From Chara braunii (taxonomy: Eukaryota; Streptophyta; Charophyceae; Charales; Characeae), in the NCBI GenBank assembly GCA_003427395.1, contig BFEA01000152.1, positions 967,372-1,009,455 on the forward strand: DNA of 42,084 nucleotides. The letters run 5' to 3'. Positions 1-9,118 of this stretch are shown here, one piece after another. Made by a program: the position numbers and the translations under genes. Positions within the stretch are counted from its first letter, which is position 1. The number at the start of each line of letters is the position of its first letter. The notes beneath the pieces are model-generated. The model was given only the letters and a program-made list of their open reading frames with translations. It made no database searches and had not been told where the DNA came from.

Positions 1-43
<43 letters not shown>
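1..43. repeat. (GA)n microsatellite
   Basis: An uninterrupted GA dinucleotide run opens the window and is followed by G-rich sequence. No gene is associated with it. Confidence 0.97.
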
Positions 44-45
<2 letters not shown>

Positions 46-151
46 CCGAGGAGGGGGGGAGGGGTACTGGTAAGAGGAGGGGGCCCTGGGGCATTGAAGG
101 CGCGAAGCGATTTCATTCTCCTTTTTCTTTCTCTTTTTTTTTCCTCTTATT

Positions 152-222
<71 letters not shown>

Positions 223-501
223 AAGTGTTTTTTCTTTTGTGTGATTTTTGAACTATTTTTGGAAGCTACTGGTACACCCAAGTAGTGTTGAGAAAAAAGG
301 AAAAACAACAAAAAACAAAAAAGCAAAAGGAACTGTTGAAATTTTGGGGCTGGTCACTTCGATCGTGATTCCGCAAGGCCATTGCCCTTTCATTTTTTTG
401 AAAAACTGCTTTTGTTTCTTCCTCTTATTTCCTAATTTTTTTCCCCTTATACAGGTTATGTACCCTGCATACATGGAATACATTTATAGCCTCTTTATGG
501 G
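44..501. other. Unassigned stretch with a (TG)n microsatellite at 156-218
   Basis: This stretch contains a pure TG dinucleotide run at 156-218 and T-rich or A-rich low-complexity sequence on either side. The short open frames here come from the dinucleotide run or from chance, and no known domain was recognised. Confidence 0.8.
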
Positions 502-592
502 CTGGTGAAGCTCTGATGAAACAGTTTGTGACAGCCCCTCGTTTGTTGTCCTCTTCTCCCCTCTCCGCCGACGGTTTACTGGGCAGTTTTGT
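502..592 (+). repeat. Direct repeat unit DR-A, copy 1
   Basis: A segment of about 90 bases, including the words ACAGTTTGTGACAGCCCCTC and TTGTTGTCCTCTTCTCCC, recurs at 1023-1108. A shorter version lies at about 5246-5310. Its right end (TTTGACGATGTATATA-like) is matched in reverse complement at 8797-8833. Two direct copies about 520 bases apart before an RT gene fit the partly repeated terminal structures known for Penelope-like elements, but they could also be an unrelated duplicated repeat. Confidence 0.7.
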
Positions 593-1022
593 TTGACGAT
601 GTATGTATATATACTACGACTTCGAGAGCACCCTGCTACAGTTTTCTCGGTCAGGTCGAGCGTTTGTGGTCGGGGCCGTCACTACGTGGCCATGCTGTGC
701 CTCTAGTGCCACGGCGTGTCTGGAGTGTATTTTCTGGCTGTGATGGACCTTTCTCTGTTTCGTGGGTGTTTTGCTGGCTTGTGATGGGGTGTGAATCGAC
801 AGTCTGTAGAGTTTTCCATCTGGTGTGGTAGAGTGAGAGTCTGCTTCGATTTGTGTTGCAGGTACCTCGAGGGCAGTGGTTGGTGCCCACCTTAGGGGAT
901 TAGCTGTCGGGCAGTCGTTGATGCTGTTGATGCTTAACCACAGCCGGGGTTAAGTTGGATTATCACTTACAATGTAATCAGTTAGGGGATTCTGCAGACT
1001 GTTGGGGTTCAGCCTCCTGATG
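593..1022. other. Unassigned spacer between two DR-A copies
   Basis: This sequence lies between the two DR-A direct repeats. No protein domain, tRNA or simple repeat was recognised. By position it could be the unique part of an LTR-like or 5' untranslated region of the retroelement that follows. Confidence 0.5.
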
Positions 1023-1108
1023 AGTTGGCGAAACTTCGACGAAACAGTTTGTCACAGCCCCTCGTTTGTTGTCCTCTTCTCCCTCTCTGCCTACGGTTTA
1101 CGGGGCAG
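1023..1108 (+). repeat. Direct repeat unit DR-A, copy 2
   Basis: This is the second copy of the 502-592 segment, in the same orientation with scattered substitutions. It lies about 140 bases before the first recognisable RT-family residues, so it may mark the end of a repeated 5' region of the retroelement. Confidence 0.7.
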
Positions 1109-1249
1109 CTCTGCACCCTGACGCTCAAGCAGCCACACATGCTCATGTATGTGACAAGTTGATGCCACCCACACATGTTCAGTTTTGTAACTTCATTGAT
1201 GTGGCCTTGAGTGTTACTTCTGGCAGACCTTACCGACGACTCAAGTTGC

Positions 1250-2988
1250 GAATGCCGCAAAGCGTTTTCACGTTGTTCTGATCTTGTGGATGGCCATATT
1301 GTGTTTGTTGACTAAAATATCATCTCTGATGATAGCCTTCACAATCTTTTCCAAGAAGGCTCGAAGTATCGCCTGAATGGGGAAACTGCCGATGTGCTCC
1401 AAACACTGGCAATTGGACTTCATGAGTACATTGGCAATTGCAAAAGGTCGTTGGCTGGGCATTCTCTTGATCTACTTTTTTCTCGTCTCTTTCTCTGAAG
1501 TTTAACAATTGGCATTCTACATCCTTGCACATTATCAATCCAAAGCAGCCTCATTCTCCAATCATGTGAGTCAGCCATGTTCACTTTGTTCCACACTCGT
1601 CTCCTTGCGCCATCTTCAAAAAGATTTTGTTATTGCCACTGTGGACAAAACATCACGTAATTTGGCAGTTTGCAAGAATTGGTATTTGTTTAATCTCTCC
1701 ACCCATTTCGATAGTCGCATTTATACTCGACCTCGTGAATCCGTTGCTGAAGTCCTTGACCGCCATGCACTATGGAATCACCATTGGGGCTACACCCACA
1801 CTGAGACCCATCCTTACCTTTACTACTTGCGCAAAGCCCACAAATCTTCTCCAGCTCTTTGCAGCATTCTTGGAATCGCAACACAAAATAACAGTGCTGT
1901 TGCTTGGCGCGTTGGCCCTCGTCCAACAAGTTGCACTATTCATGAACGACCTCCTCACAAACCATTGGCAATTGGCTAGCATGACGACTACATCTCATCG
2001 CTGCTTTGCAAGGAGTGAGCACTGCTCATCGTGAGAAAAATATTGAGGTCTATCAACAGGTTGGTGTTCGACGGTGCTGGATCGTTTAGAGTGCCGACGA
2101 AGTGGTGATTGACCTGAAAAACAACACATCATCTCTTTGTGGCCTCTTTCCTCGCACTGTTGATTTTACCACAATGGACACCAACCTCCCTCATGACCGT
2201 ATTCTGAATAACGTGGCAAGAACTGTTGATGAAGCCCATGCTTATGCCATTCAGCATACTCGCTCACATTCGTGCTAGAGTCAACTGAAGATGGTTATTC
2301 GAGGATCTCGTTGTGGCCAATGGACAACTGACACCCTTTTCGTTTCTCAGATTGTCCAACATTTTCACTTTGTTGTACAAAATACTTTCTGTACACTAGA
2401 CATGACACACTTTGGAAGCAAATTATCTGTATTCCAATGGGGACAAATGCTGGCCAAAAAAATTATAATCTTACGCTGTATTGGGACGAAGTACGCTTTG
2501 TCGATGACATTCGTCAGGATGATATTCAAGCCACTCAGCAATACGCCTTCACTTATCGTCTCATAGAGGATGTTCTTTCATGGGGGCAATTGCCTCCTCC
2601 TCCAGAGCACTATGGGTTTGAGTGGAAGGAGACTACATCGACAAATGCCTCATGCACCTTTTTATGTATGCATCTATGGGTCCGTTCTGATGGCTCGTTT
2701 CGCATGAACGTGTTTGATAAAGCGACTGCTTGGGATTTCCCTGTCATTCGCTATCCAATTGCGACCTCCAACATCCCTTCCCATCAACTGGTGGGTGTGT
2801 TCACTAGAGAATTAACTAGATTTGAACAAATTTGTAACAATTGGCAGAACTTTGGAACTGCGGCAACAACACGTACTCGGCGCATGCTTTCTTGTGGGCA
2901 TTCCTCACCAAACCTTGCTAAGGGGTGGACTTGCTACATGCACTCTTGCCAACGTCGCTATCGTACGCATGTGACTCATCTCTCTTAG
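1250..2988 (+). pseudogene. Non-LTR/Penelope-like reverse transcriptase, copy 1 (decayed)
   Basis: RT would copy the element's RNA into DNA. Family signatures appear in the expected order but in different frames. An N-terminal DDSLHNLFQEGSKYRL-like segment is near 1337, FVIATVDKTSRNLAVCK near 1618, and LRKAHK near 1828. Motif A VDFTTMDTNLPHDRI is at 2159-2203, and QIICIPMGTNAG (motif B') near 2418. Motif C appears as RLIEDVL near 2554; the second copy in this window has RLIDDVL. The thumb block FDKATAWDFPVIRYP is near 2718, followed by GVFTRELTRFEQIC. These words match the RT group with FDF-TLYT-IPH and IPMGTN signatures, close to Penelope-like elements. No GIY-YIG endonuclease was seen, so the subfamily is uncertain. 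At least two frameshifts and several stops make it non-functional. The frame in use at motif C continues through one TAG (2986) into the next feature. Confidence 0.82.
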
Positions 2989-4214
2989 TGGTTTCGACGC
3001 ATGTTGCAATGGTCCCTGCATCTTCCACCTTCTTCCTTGCATCCACGTCACTCTTGTCCTGCTCTTGCTCGCTCATCTGCTGCTACTGCAGTTTCCACAG
3101 TTTCCACTTCTGCAGTTTCCACTACTGCAGTTTCCACTACTGCAGTTTCCACCGCTGCAATTTCTACAGCTTCGGTTTTCTCTCTGAGTTTTTGCTATTG
3201 CAGTTTCCACTGCTGCATTAGTTTCTGCTGGCAGTTTTCACCAGTGCGGTTTCTACTGCTGCGGCTTCCATTGCTGCAGTTTATCGCTGTAATTCCTTGT
3301 ATTCTCCTTTTTGCTACTACAACTTCCTCTGCTGCATGTCCAGCGCAAAGAACATCACAGTCTCTTCGACACTCGCGGCCTTTGTTTCAAAATCTCGCCC
3401 TATCGAACCCCTTTTCATCTCGTTTCGAGCTTGGCCGTAGACGGCTGCATTCCTCCTCGACACCCCCATCTCCTCCACGGTCTCGCTTGCGAACAGACTC
3501 GTCGGTTTCCATAGTTCCCATTGTTCCACCTTCATTGCCAGCAACATGTTCATCTCCTGTTTGCAACATCACTAATCTTGTTGTGTATAGTCGACAATAT
3601 GCACGACATTGTTGCTTGTCCGGGGATCAGCAGCCTCTTTCTTTGTCTGGCCCAATTCTCTACGTGCCTACTCCACAGGTTGTTGCAGTTCCTTTGTTCC
3701 GAACAGCAATATCCGCTCCTATGCCTCCTGTAGACAGTCCAGCTGCTTGTAGGCAGCCACAAAACCATGTCTTATGCCCTTCAACGTTAGATATATCATG
3801 ACTCACCTGTACAACAGGATGTGGTCCTTACCCAGAGTACATTTCCGATTCCAGGGGATCAGCAACCTCTTTCTTTGTCTGCCCCAATTCTCTCTCTGCC
3901 TGCTCCACATGTTGTTGCTGTTCCTTTGTTCCAAACAACAATATCCGCTCCTATGCCTCCTGTAGACAGTCCAGCTGGCTGCAAGCAGCCACAACACCAT
4001 GTTGTATGCCCTTCAGCGTCAGATATTAAGGACTCACCTTTACTATAGGATGTGGTGCTTACCCGAAGTACACTTCCGATTCTAGGGACAGTCCCTACTC
4101 AGGATGCGGCCCCAAACGTTGAGGGATTGGAACATCATCTGCTTGGATTGCAGTTAAGTCCACGAGGCGTAGACCATATGGGGGACCTGCAAATGGCTGA
4201 CCAACATCGTTTGG
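2989..4214 (+). pseudogene. Low-complexity linker of the RT-Josephin protein, copy 1
   Basis: The RT frame continues past a TAG at 2986-2988. The second copy has CAG there (LSQWFRHML against LS-stop-WFRRML), so one protein ran through this point. The linker begins with Ala/Ser/Thr/Val repeats (STTAVSTTAV-like) at about 3085-3180. A Pro-rich block with the word SAPMPPVDSPA follows and is present twice because of a 232-base tandem duplication (3625-4088). Imperfect repeats with the core HMGDLQ and DQ follow, for example near 4180 and 4250. Such sequence suggests a disordered tether between enzyme domains. Because 232 is not a multiple of three, the duplication moves the downstream frame. No catalytic residues were recognised. 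Confidence 0.7.
3625..4088 (+). repeat. 232-base tandem duplication in the linker
   Basis: The unit starting GATCAGCAGCCTCTTTCTTT at 3625 recurs at 3857 with scattered substitutions and encodes the SAPMPPVDSPA block twice. The second element copy (about 7105-7290) has only one unit, so the duplication happened in copy 1. It shifts the frame by one base. Confidence 0.9.
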
Positions 4215-4862
4215 ATGAACCACAAATTTGTGCCCCACCACTCGCAGACCACATGGGTGATCTGCAGGTTATTGACCAGCAAGCAACCCAAGGCATTTTG
4301 GCAACACCAATTGGGCTATCTGCAAATTGTTGGCCAGCATCAGGCACACCAGCCTCATATCCTCAACAATCTCTGTGGTATGACTGCAACTGATATATGT
4401 CTTCACATTCTCCACCGCCAATTTTATACACCATCAGACTTCCTTGCGATCGCCCTTTAGCTTGATACTGACTTCCCCCGCCCACAACCAGAGGATTGCA
4501 ATTATACCAGGGAAAGTGGCTTTACCATTGCTGTCCTACAAGTAGCAATGAGGGACTGCCAACTTGAGCTACACAATGCTCGTGAGTGGTATAATCCTCT
4601 ATTCCACGTCTCTGCCTGCATTGTGTACGGACCTGGCCATTACATGGCCACTGTACGTACCTCTGACCACTGGGAGTTGTGGGACAGCGGCATCATGGTC
4701 CATGCCATGACTGGTGTTACTGATTTCTTACATAATGATGTTGTTTTCTTGCCACACCAAACTATCTGCAATTTTTTTATGTCGAAGATCATTCCTCTGT
4801 GGCCCCGGCGCATCACGACAATGTACCAACACTTTGCGACCTTCTCCTTTGCACTGCTATAG
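4215..4862 (+). pseudogene. Josephin-like cysteine protease (predicted deubiquitinase) domain, copy 1
   Basis: Josephin domains cut ubiquitin from proteins with a Cys-His-Asn/Asp active site. The frame is continuous apart from one TAG at 4458, where copy 2 has CAG. The candidate nucleophile is Cys 4374-4376 in NLCGMTATDICLH, compared with the LCAxHxLN pattern of the family. A FYTPSDFLAIAL helix and a GFTIAVLQVAM block follow, resembling the conserved GxFSIQVL region. The candidate His is at 4638-4640 in GPGHYMATVR. The Asp is at 4683-4685 in HWELWDSG, exactly 15 residues after the His, the same spacing as His119-Asn134 in ataxin-3. The Cys-His spacing is 88 residues, shorter than in ataxin-3, because a loop is compact. 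The match is by motif and order only. A USP-type His box is an alternative, but the FYT/VLQ blocks favour Josephin. It lies between the RT linker and a RING finger. Confidence 0.62.
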
Positions 4863-5165
4863 ACACTGTTACACTTGGCTGTAGTTGCCATCGTCTCTGT
4901 CACGATTACTACAAAGACATGGTTTTATATGTATGTGTGTAGAGGACTGTCCCTCGGTCCCTGACTGCAGGCGCCCTCCGCATTTGGACATTGTCCATTT
5001 TGCGGCCATGGGCACTATAGTGTCTGCATGGTCTTTTGTGGTGAGCGTTCGTCCTTCATTTTGACCTGCAATCGACATGCTATTTGTCGGGAGTGTATGC
5101 TGGGCATGCTCAATGCCAGCCGTTGTGACAATTGTTGTGGTGAGAATGATCAGCTAGGTCTTCCA
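4863..5165 (+). pseudogene. C3HC4 RING-like zinc finger, C-terminal part of copy 1
   Basis: RING fingers bind two zinc ions and usually recruit ubiquitin-conjugating enzymes. At 4992-5138 the order is CPFC, 21 residues, then CNRHAICREC, 9 residues, then CDNC. This gives C-x2-C-x21-C-x2-H-x2-C-x2-C-x9-C-x2-C, a complete C3HC4 pattern. A two-base difference from copy 2 just upstream (near 4990) breaks the link to the Josephin frame. Homology with copy 2 stops near 5165, where AT-rich sequence begins, so the last Cys-rich tail (CNVCPLC in copy 2) is missing. Other zinc-binding folds are possible. Confidence 0.62.
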
Positions 5166-5320
5166 TGTGTGTATATATCTATATACAATATATACGATAT
5201 AGAATATATACGATATACAATATATTCTATTTGACGATATATATATCGTTTGTTGTCCTCTTCTCTCTCTCTGCCACAGTTTACCAGGCAGTTCTGTTTG
5301 TGACGATATATATATCACCA
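5166..5320. repeat. AT-rich palindromic segment with a DR-A remnant
   Basis: It contains repeated ATATACGATATA words and a perfect 16-base palindrome, ACGATATATATATCGT (5233-5248). A shortened DR-A unit (TTTGTTGTCCTCTTCTC to GTTCTGTTTG) and a second near-palindrome, GTGACGATATATATATCAC (about 5299-5317), follow. The same word occurs in reverse complement at about 8800-8825. Ends of the retroelement copies fall at these palindromes, so they may be terminal repeats or a preferred insertion target. Confidence 0.7.
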
Positions 5321-6044
5321 GCCCACACGTACTAAGGACCTCGGGCCGACCTCCGTACTTACGGGCGTTCGGGGTCCTGTACGGGTTTCGAACCCGACGG
5401 CGTTCGGCCCCCGCCAAAAAATTTTTTGGGGCCTAAAAATGATTTGTTTTTTCTGAATTTTTTTTTGTGAGTCCTTTATGACGTGAGGTACATGCTTAAA
5501 AAATTTGATTTCATTTGGCTCAGCCAAATAAGAATTAAAAATCACCAAAGATGGCGGCGGCAAAATGTGCTCGCCCACGTTTTTTTTTCACTTTTGACTT
5601 TTTGTTTTCACACGAGTTCGAGGTCTAAACAATTTTATTATTTCTTGAAACTTTTTTAGTGGGTTTTGTATTACGTGAAGTACACGTTTGTAAATTTTCG
5701 CGGCATTTAGCTGTGCCAAAAACAAATGAAAAATCGCCGAAGATGGCGGTGTCGAAAATGTGCTCTCGCAAATTTATTTCTCTTTCTATTTTTATTTATT
5801 TTTATTATTACTATTTGTTCTCCATATTTTATTTTCATTTCAAATTTGGTAAGGAATTTGGATGTAATGCTCAGGCAAATCTTGTTTTACTTATTGTTCT
5901 TCATAACATATTTGTTTGATTTTTTATTATTATTATTATTTTTTCGGTCCGCGTTCGGCCCGAACGACCGAACGCATCCCCAAGGGGTCCCATACATTCG
6001 GGCGTTGGGGTTTAGGCGTTTGGCCCGTCCCGAACGCTGGTTAA
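5321..6044. other. AT-rich insertion between the two retroelement copies
   Basis: The edges carry G/C-rich words built on CGTTCGG, such as GGGCGTTCGGGG near 5365 and CGCGTTCGGCCCGAACGACC near 5949. The middle is T-rich. A degenerate direct repeat of about 110 bases is present at about 5466-5575 and 5658-5770, both including AAGATGGCGG. There is no protein similarity. It interrupts or borders the 5' end of copy 2 and is probably a small non-autonomous element. Confidence 0.55.
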
Positions 6045-6470
6045 CTTATGATACACGCTCACTTATCGCCTCATTGATGATGTTCTTACATGGGGGCAAT
6101 TACCTCCTCCTTCATAGCACTATGGGCTTCGGTGGAAGGAAACTACGATGACAAATGGCTCGTGTACCTTTTTAGGTATGCATGGACGGGTACACTATGA
6201 TGGCTCGCTTCGCATGAACGTGCTTTATAAAGCGGTTGCCTGGGATTTTTCTATCATTCGCTATCCGAGTGCTAACTCCAACATCCCTTCCCATTCACCG
6301 ACAGGTGTGTTCATTCGGCAATTGGTCGGACTTTCGAACTTCTGCGATAACAGTTACTCGCCGCATGCTTTCTCGAGGGCATTCCCTACCAACCCTTGCT
6401 AAAGGGTGGACCTGCTACATGCGCTCCCGCCAACGTCACTACATGTGACGCGTCTCTCTCAGTGGTTCCG
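6045..6470 (+). pseudogene. Reverse transcriptase 3' fragment, copy 2
   Basis: Only the RT end survives: motif C as TYRLIDDVLTWGQLPPP (catalytic Asp-Asp kept), then the MNVLYKAVAWDFSIIRYP and GVFIRQLVG blocks. It is collinear with 2545-2985 of copy 1. Everything upstream of motif C is missing, with the AT-rich insertion directly before it. A stop near 6115 and frameshifts near 6340 and 6440 inactivate it. The sequence CTCAGTGG near 6459 shows that the RT frame once ran into the linker. Confidence 0.8.
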
Positions 6471-7560
6471 ACATATGCTGCGATGGTCCCTGCATCATCC
6501 ACTTTCTTCTTTATCCCCACGTCACTCTCGTCCTGTTCCTGCTTCATCTGCTGCTACTGCAGTTTCCATTGCTGCAGCTCCCACTGCTGCAGCTCCCACT
6601 GCTGCAGTTTCCACTGCTGCGGTTTCCACTGCTGCGGTTTCTACTGCCGTTGTTTCCACCGCTGCAGTTTCTACAGCTCCGGTTTTCGCTCTGGCAGTTT
6701 CTGCTACGAAAGTTGCCTCTGCTGCAGTTCCTGCTGTAACTTCCTCTGCTGCTGTGGCTGGAATTCCCCATGCTATATTTTTTGCTGCTACAGCTTCCCC
6801 TGCCCCAGCTCCAACACAAAGAAGGTCACAGTCTCTCCGGCACTCACATCCTATGTTTCAAAATCTTGCCCAATCCACCCCCCTTTCATTCCTTTTTGTG
6901 CTTGGCTGCAGACGGCTGCATTCTGCATTCCTCCTCATAAACTCCACTCCCTCCACGGTCTCGTTTGAGAACAAATTCTCCAGTTTCCATCATCTCCATT
7001 ATTCTGCCTTCATTGCCAGGGACATCCTTATCTTTTGTTTGCAACACCACCCCTCTTATTGTGTATCGTCAATGAGATGCGCGACATCGTCGCTTGTCCA
7101 CGGATCAGCAGCCTGTTTCTTTGTCTACCCCAATTCTCTCTGTGCCTGCTCCACATGTTGCGGTTCCTTTGTTCCAAACAGCTAGATCTGCTCCTATGCC
7201 TCCTGCATACAGTCCGGCTGCCTGCAGGAAAGCACAACCCACCAGTACGACACGATGTGGTCCCTGCCCGAAGTATACTCCCAACTCCAGGGATAGTCCC
7301 TACTCAGGATGCGGCTCCGACCGCTGAGGGATTGGAACATGATCTGCCCGGATTGCAGTTGACCCCACATGGCGTAGACTGCATGGGGAATCTGCAAATG
7401 GCTGACCAGCATTGTTCGGATGAGCCGCAAATTTCTGCCTTGCCATGCGCAGACCACATGGGTGATCTGGCAATGACTGACCAGCAAACAACCCAACACA
7501 GCTTGCAACACCATCTGGGTGATCTGCAAATTGTTGGCCAGCATCCAACACACCAGCCTG
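6471..7560 (+). pseudogene. Low-complexity linker of the RT-Josephin protein, copy 2
   Basis: Ala/Ser/Thr/Val-rich repeats (AAVSTAAVSTA-type) at about 6545-6720 are followed by the single SAPMPP-type block. Imperfect repeats with MGNLQMADQH, HMGDLAMTDQQ and HLGDLQIVGQH follow at about 7380-7545. The reading frame starting near 7300 stays open into the protease domain, which shows that the linker and protease belong to one protein. No catalytic site was recognised. The repeats look like a flexible or protein-binding spacer. Confidence 0.65.
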
Positions 7561-8130
7561 AGGACCTCATCAATCTCTGTGGTCTGACGACAACTAATAT
7601 TTGTCTTCACGTTCTCCACCACCAGTTTTATACACTGTCAGACCTCCTTGCAATTGCCCTTCAGCTTGATGCTGATCTTCCCCAACTACAACCAGAGGAT
7701 TGTAATTATACTATGGAAGGAGGCTTTACCGTTGTCGTCCTGCAAGTAGAGGGACTGTCAACTTGAACTACGCAATGCTGGAGCATGTGAGTGGTTTAAT
7801 CCTCCATCCCACCTCTTTGTCTACACTGTGCTCGGACCTGGCAGTTACATGGCCATTCTACATGCCTCTGACCATTGGGAGCTGTGGGACAACGGCACTA
7901 TGGGCCATGCCATGACTGATGTCACTGGTTTCTTACATAATGATGCTGTTTTTTTGCCACAACAAACCGTCCACAATGTTTTTTATGTTGAAGATCATTC
8001 CTCTGGCCCTGTGCTGCAGCAAGACAATGTACTAACACTTTGCGACCTTCTCCTTTGCATGGCTACAAACACTGTTTCACTCGGCCGTAGCCGCCATCGT
8101 CTTTGTCATAATCACTACGATGACATGGTT
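7561..8130 (+). pseudogene. Josephin-like protease domain, copy 2 (catalytic His lost)
   Basis: It is collinear with 4360-4862. The Cys is kept at 7578-7580 in NLCGLTTTNICLH, with Asn six residues after the Cys as in Josephin proteins. FYTLSDLLAIALQLD and GGFTVVVLQ follow. A 5-base loss near 7751 and an insertion near 7790 shift the frame for a stretch. It then reads VLGPGSYMAI, where the catalytic His of copy 1 is replaced by Ser (7843-7845). The Asp in WELWDNG (near 7888) remains. The domain cannot be an active protease as it stands. Confidence 0.6.
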
Positions 8131-8442
8131 TCTGCATCCATGTGTGCAGAGGACTGTCCCTCCGTTCCTGACTATAGGCGCCCTCCGCATCTGGACACGG
8201 TATGCCCATTTTGCGGCCATGGGCGCTATAGTGAATGCATGGTCTTTTGTGGTGACCGTTCTTCCTTCATTTTGGCTTGCAATCGACATGCCATTTGTCG
8301 GGGGTATATTGTGTGCATGCTCAATGCCAGCCGTCGTGGCAATTGTTGTATTGAGCATGCTCAGGTAGGTCTTCCATGTGTTCATCCACCTCATCCTTGC
8401 AACGTGTGTCCTCTTTGTTGTCAAGGACAGACTCATTCTTGA
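8131..8442 (+). pseudogene. RING-like zinc finger and Cys-rich tail, copy 2
   Basis: The frame is open from the protease His region to a stop at 8440-8442. CPFC starts at 8203 and CNRHAIC is conserved. The following Cys pair has become RGY and CDNC has become RGNC, so two or three zinc ligands are lost relative to copy 1. The protein continues for about 30 residues to a tail with CNVCPLC, probably the original C-terminus of the element protein, since the stop is followed by a non-coding tail. Confidence 0.62.
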
Positions 8443-8832
8443 GCCTTTTCTTATCCTCTTTTGCCTTCATCTTGACTCCATACTCCGTACTTTCACTTAC
8501 TTTCCCTTTATCATTCTTTGTTTGTCTTCTCTCCATCTCTCTTCCCTGTGTTTATCCCCTCCCCCTTTGCTCTGCCTCTTTCTCACAGTGTACAAGTGGG
8601 CCGTTATGGCACACAGGGATGGGGGCAGCTCACGTTCAACTTCATCAACGTGGTTAGCCTTGTACGTGAGAGGCACAGTACAGGGGGAGTTAAAAGAAGA
8701 ATGAGAAATTGAATGGTTTCAATGTGCCCTTGTTTTTTGTTCTTTATCCTTTCTTTAGCAAAGTGCGCTCTTTTAGTTCATAGTTATGTCACTTATGTGA
8801 CATTATATATATCGTCAAACAGAATTGCCCAG

Positions 8833-8833
<1 letters not shown>
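8443..8833 (+). other. 3' untranslated tail of the retroelement, ending in an inverted DR-A end
   Basis: It is T- and C-rich and has no recognisable domain after the stop at 8442. It ends in GTGACATTATATATATCGTC followed by AAACAGAATTGCCCAG (8797-8833), the reverse complement of the right end of DR-A (575-610). The inverted pairing suggests the outer limits of an element of about 8.2 kb, or of a nested pair. Confidence 0.5.
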
Positions 8834-8868
<35 letters not shown>

Positions 8869-9118
8869 TCTCTCCCCAACTAACTACTGAAGCAACTGCC
8901 GCGCGCCCACCAACCACCGCGCACACCCTACCAACTCTCTCTCTCTCTCTCTCTCCAACTAACTACCGAAGCAACTGTCGAGTGCCCGCAAAATGTCGCG
9001 CACCCACCAACTACGTCACGCCCACCAACGACACCTCGCGCGCATTAACTACAACAACAGTTAGTGCAAGAAGAAGAAGAAGAAGAAGAAGAAGAAGAAG
9101 AAGAAGAAGAAGAAGAAA
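8834..9118. repeat. (CT)n and (AAG)n microsatellites with a duplicated CA-rich spacer
   Basis: CT runs at about 8832-8873 and 8935-8956 each precede a similar AACTAACTACTGAAGCAACT-type segment, so a unit of about 80 bases is present twice. A pure AAG run occupies 9067-9117. No coding signal was recognised. Confidence 0.9.

Noticed and set aside
94-285. Open frame with a Val-Cys run
   Set aside because: The run is a direct translation of the TG microsatellite.
1-1250. GIY-YIG endonuclease upstream of the RT
   Set aside because: I read all frames for the GIY/YIG words and the Arg/Glu pattern and found none; the Penelope-like label rests on RT motifs only.
3088-3175. CRISPR-like regular repeats
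   Set aside because: The short repeats encode an Ala/Ser/Thr/Val run in the protein frame and have no spacer structure.
4548-4800. USP-type ubiquitin protease
   Set aside because: The GHY and W-D words resemble a USP His box, but the short Cys-to-His distance and the FYT and VLQ blocks fit Josephin better.
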